Origin: Saururus chinensis
Taxonomy: Eukaryota > Streptophyta > Magnoliopsida > Piperales > Saururaceae
Direction of reading: 5' to 3'
DNA: 64,000 nucleotides
Assembly: GCA_035235625.1 (NCBI GenBank)
Contig: CP141145.1
Span: 27,530,563-27,594,562 of the forward strand
Shown piece by piece: positions 60,586 to 64,000 of this stretch (positions are counted from its first letter, which is position 1; every line of letters begins with the position of its first letter). Position numbers and translations under genes: made by a program. The notes under the pieces were generated by a model. It did not search any database, was not told the origin of the DNA, and saw only the letters and a list, made by a program, of their open reading frames with translations.

Positions 60586-61600
60586 TGATGTTGTCACTAA
60601 GCTCGTGTGAGGACATCAGAAATCTTTTATTAGTATAAAATCAAGTGATTGAACATTTACTTGTTTACAAAGCTTAGCATCACTCCTACAAGTACTACAT
60701 AGTCCACATAACACATGCAATTTTAAAATTGACAATGCACGTGCTAGCATAAGTTAGCAATTTACACATGTGACATCAAGTGCACTAACCTATATGTCAT
60801 CGATTCTGTAGATTTATTGCCAATGAAACTTCACTAATGACACTGCTAGTGAATCTTCACCAGCGAATTTGACTTCCCCAATCCAATGTCAATTAGGCAA
60901 TTCATCGTAAAGTTAATAAAAAGAATTGATCAAAGTAGACTCCTAGTTTAGTAATATACTCATTTGTAATTTAGTTTTTATTGTTTACTAAATAAAATCC
61001 TGCACATGCTAACTTTTAAATATGAGACATAAAAGAACGAGGCTACCCTTTACACTTATAATCATTCCTCCTCTTAATCTTAATGGTCAAGTAAGTTACA
61101 TACATGACAATTTTATGTTGATGAAAAAGAGATGAAAGTCAGAATGAAAATGAAGGTCTTTGGTCTAGGTTGAAAGTTCTACAAGGATTGAAGAACATAT
61201 TGTTCTTGGATTTAGGAGTATATTCTTCACCAAGGATTGAGATTTTGGGTTGTTACGGTGTAACTTCACTATTGTAGAAAACTAAAAATTTGAAAAAATA
61301 AATAATTAGGATTGCATTCAAAACACAGACCTAACCCTATCTAGACTTGAGTTCCTAATTAACTTATAAAACTATATTTAATCGGAGGTATATGAATTTT
61401 TAAAAATTTTCATATATAGAACCAACCCAATATAGTGTCGGTTTGGTTTGAATTATTGTAACCGACTTGACCCAAGATAGAATCTCATATCTTATTTCCA
61501 TTCTCGGGTTTTTCATTTATTCTCAAGGGTGGGTCTAAGGAATTTGGTTCTTATCTCAAGTTGGGTCGAGTCAAATGAACTCAGTTCCTATATCGGGGAC
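60586..61600. other. No gene recognised
   Basis: AT-rich DNA with no long ORF or repeat boundary. Confidence 0.4.
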
Positions 61601-61639
61601 CTAACCCCTTCCGAGATGTAGCCTTATAAAAGACAAGGC

Positions 61640-63078
61640 AATTGAAAATTTTGATATCATAAGGAGAAGAAAAGAGACAAATAAGTTTTGTTATGTATTT
61701 GGGCATTAGAAAGATATTTTTATTTTCTATTTTTCTTTTAGGATGTTTTAGAGTTTTTTTTTTCATTATTTGTTTTGTTTTCTTTACTTTAATTGGGTTT
61801 TATCGCTTATTTTCTTTTAAAAGCATATGTCTGTTTTTAAAGAGATCAATTTCATGAAGAACATTCAAGTAATTAATTAAGTGATGAAAATGATTAAGTG
61901 AGTAATTTTTATTTTATTTTCATTATCTTGGATAATTGTGCTTATATTTTGAAATCACATTTCACACACTTGAAACTTGTAGGAATATAATTTTATGATT
62001 TATTACTCGTAATCTTAGTGGGATATCTTTAACTAAGCATATATTTTTGAAAACTTGGCAATTGAGTAATTTTTAATATTTTATGATAGATCTTTATACT
62101 AAGCTTTTATTTGAAAAAAAAAGGGATAAGTGTGTATAAAAAAAGAATGAAAAAAAAATTATGAAAAAAAAGTTAAAAAAATGATGAAAAAAAAGTAAAG
62201 GTTTGTTTCTCTTTTTACTGAGTAACCGGACCTTGTGCCTAGGCAAATATAAGGGATCGCGTTAAAAGGTGAAAAGTTGAGATAAATTCTTTTATGACTT
62301 GCTTGGTTCTACAGCCTTTATAGTTCGAGTTATTAAGCCTGAGGGGTGTTTCAACACCTAGTGCCTTGAGCCAACTGGATTAGGGATGCTGGCCTAACGC
62401 TTGTTACATGGACTATTTAGAAAGCTTAATAGAACTAAGTATTGCACAAGTCATATTTTGAAGTATATTATGCTCTTATTCCCTAAATTTAATTGAAATT
62501 TGAAGGCTATTACATGAGGGTTTATTATGAGGCGTTAAAGATGAAAGATTGTCATTGTTATATTTTTAAGTTACTGAACTTTAATGAGCTTGGTTAATGG
62601 GTCACATAAGATATACTTGTTAATAAAGAATAAAATTGTATGACTACAAAGTTTCTACACTTTATGTTTTTGAAATGTTTATATGTAGTTGCACAATTAT
62701 TTCTAAGATGGGGTTATAGAATGAATTATTCCTTACTTGAAAGTGATCAGATCTTAATTGTTTACTTGTTTCAAGTATTTGTGGTTGGTTCTTTTTAAAA
62801 ATAGTTATGTGTTTTTAAGAGAAAATTATTTTTTTTCGAATTTTTGTTTTCTTGTTTGTTTTATTTTTCTTAGGTTTCGATGTTTGTGGGTATCATTACT
62901 GCAAACCCTCACGAGACAAAACTCGTCCAACTAGGGACACCTAAGGGTTTAAAGGCTTGTTGCATATGCTAAATACAATCGTGATTCCCTACGAAAGTGG
63001 CTTTTATTTATTTTTCTAGATTAGTTATTTTGTTTTTGTTTTGCTCGAGGACTAGCAAAATATAGGTTTGGGGGTATT
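61640..63078 (+). mobile_element. 3' non-coding region of a Tat/Retand-like Gypsy element
   Basis: It carries an A-rich stretch of GAAAAAAAA words (62115-62200). A TTTGCTCGAGGACTAGCAAAA word then leads into a purine-rich GGTTTGGGGG tract. This order (CTCGAGGAC..AGCAAA, purine tract, TGATAAG) is characteristic of the pol-LTR junction in plant Tat-lineage elements. No pol domain lies in the window to the left, so the element is truncated or interrupted. Confidence 0.55.
63065..63074 (+). promoter_or_regulatory. Polypurine tract
   Basis: GGTTTGGGGG, four bases before the LTR start, is the plus-strand primer site for reverse transcription. Confidence 0.6.
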
Positions 63079-64000
63079 TGATAAGTATGAAATATATATC
63101 TATTTTATATGTCTTTTTACCTTATTTGCTAGTATAGATTAGGTTAATTAAGAGTTAGTTATAGTTTATTTAGATTAAGATATAAATTAATATTTTAATT
63201 TAATTATTAATAATTTTATAGTTATTAGTAGTTTAGATATGTATTTGAACAAAGTTGGGATTTTAATTATATTGTACATATCTAAAATGTGATATTTTTA
63301 TGTTTTGTAGGTAAAGTGCGCTTATCGAAGTACTTGGACGATGCTTGGAATAATTCAAAATAGTCTTGACATGCTTTAAAGTGATTTGGACAACTTTTCA
63401 GAGTTATAAACAAGTTAGAAATTAATATGGACATGAAGAAAAGCTTAGTGAACAGAATATGGACTGTCCAGGAAAACTGTCTAGATTGCAGAAATAGTGT
63501 AGCCTTTCGAACGGGCATCCAGGGCGTTAGAACGAGATAACGTGATTTTGAAGAAAAACTTAGTATAAGCGTTCGAACGGGCATGCAGGGCGTTCGAACG
63601 GCATAATGAGCAGTTTCCTTGTTTGACCCAAATTTCAATCATTTTCATATTGGACTTCTTCCTACGGAACTTATGCCTATAAACAGACATATTTGGCTTA
63701 AAATTGGGGGATTCCAGTAGATTTTATGAAGAGAAAAATGAAGAAGAAGATAGAAGAGAACTCAAAGCTTTTAATGGAGATTGAAGTGCTTTCTTCTACC
63801 ATGGAAGGCTAGACTTTTCTTTTACTCAGGAGTTAATGAAGCTATAGATAAGTTTCAGTTTCTTTTCTTTTTTATTTAGATCTCAGTTGTAAATGATGAC
63901 AATTGTATGATAAAGATTTCCTTTTTAATGGAAGAGCTTTTAATGTTTATTCAAGTCTATGTTGATTTATTGTCTTGTAGATGATAGATTGATGTGGTTT
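63079..64000 (+). repeat. 3' LTR of the Tat/Retand-like element (runs off the window)
   Basis: It starts TGATAAGTATGAAATATATA after the purine tract. It contains AAAGTGCGCTTATCGAAGTA, two copies of a TTCGAACGGGCAT.CAGGGCG palindrome block (63506-63600), and a TATA box (GCCTATAAACAGAC, 63678-63683). The leader after that is typical of this lineage (ATGGAAGGCTAGACTTTTCT at about 63801). The right end lies beyond the window. Confidence 0.6.

Overview
This is nuclear DNA from a flowering plant. The evidence is intron-bearing genes with GT-AG splice sites and plant-specific families: a chromomethylase, a glycine-rich hnRNP, Copia, Gypsy, MULE and PIF/Harbinger transposons, and Stowaway and hAT MITEs. 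Genes are sparse and most of the window is nested transposons, as in a large repeat-rich genome. I cannot name the species.

Layout. (1) About 430-2000 holds a decayed minus-strand LINE. (2) 2492-5332 holds the last six visible exons of a CMT3-like chromomethylase (+), with a PIF/Harbinger-type MITE in one intron; its upstream exons lie outside the window. (3) About 5780-8905 is a deletion derivative of a MULE family whose fuller relative lies at about 35165-43625. (4) About 8.9-11.7 kb is low-information DNA with a Stowaway MITE and a foldback. (5) 11723-26881 is one Copia element blown up by nested insertions: a family-A LTR (14534-24526) contains a gag-protease Gypsy remnant, D, whose long LTR contains another complete LTR-type insertion, B (18978-22356, perfect TSD). 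A hAT MITE sits in the Copia 5' LTR. (6) About 27-35 kb holds an unrecognised two-exon minus-strand gene, a UTP15-like processed pseudogene and small repeats. (7) About 35-43.6 kb is the larger MULE, split by a 2.5-kb solo LTR (A1, perfect TSD) that carries a 20-bp satellite. (8) 47113-48813 (-) is the only complete gene, a two-RRM glycine-rich hnRNP with six coding exons. (9) 50190-58371 is a PIF/Harbinger element with TTA duplications. It contains a captured F-box/LRR (FBL12-like) fragment and a broken transposase, and a 4.8-kb giant solo LTR (C, perfect TSD) sits in a transposase intron. (10) 58.4-64 kb holds SINE-like, Copia-gag and MITE remnants, then the polypurine tract and 3' LTR of a Tat/Retand-like Gypsy running off the right edge.

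The two host genes have unrelated jobs: non-CG DNA methylation, which silences transposons, and RNA binding. The history of the region is mainly transposon in transposon. Exact target-site duplications date several steps relative to one another. The best candidates for something new are the gene-capturing Harbinger element, the giant tandem-repeat-laden LTRs, and a paired palindrome motif shared by two different Gypsy LTR families. All family names come from motif recognition in translated sequence, not from a database search.
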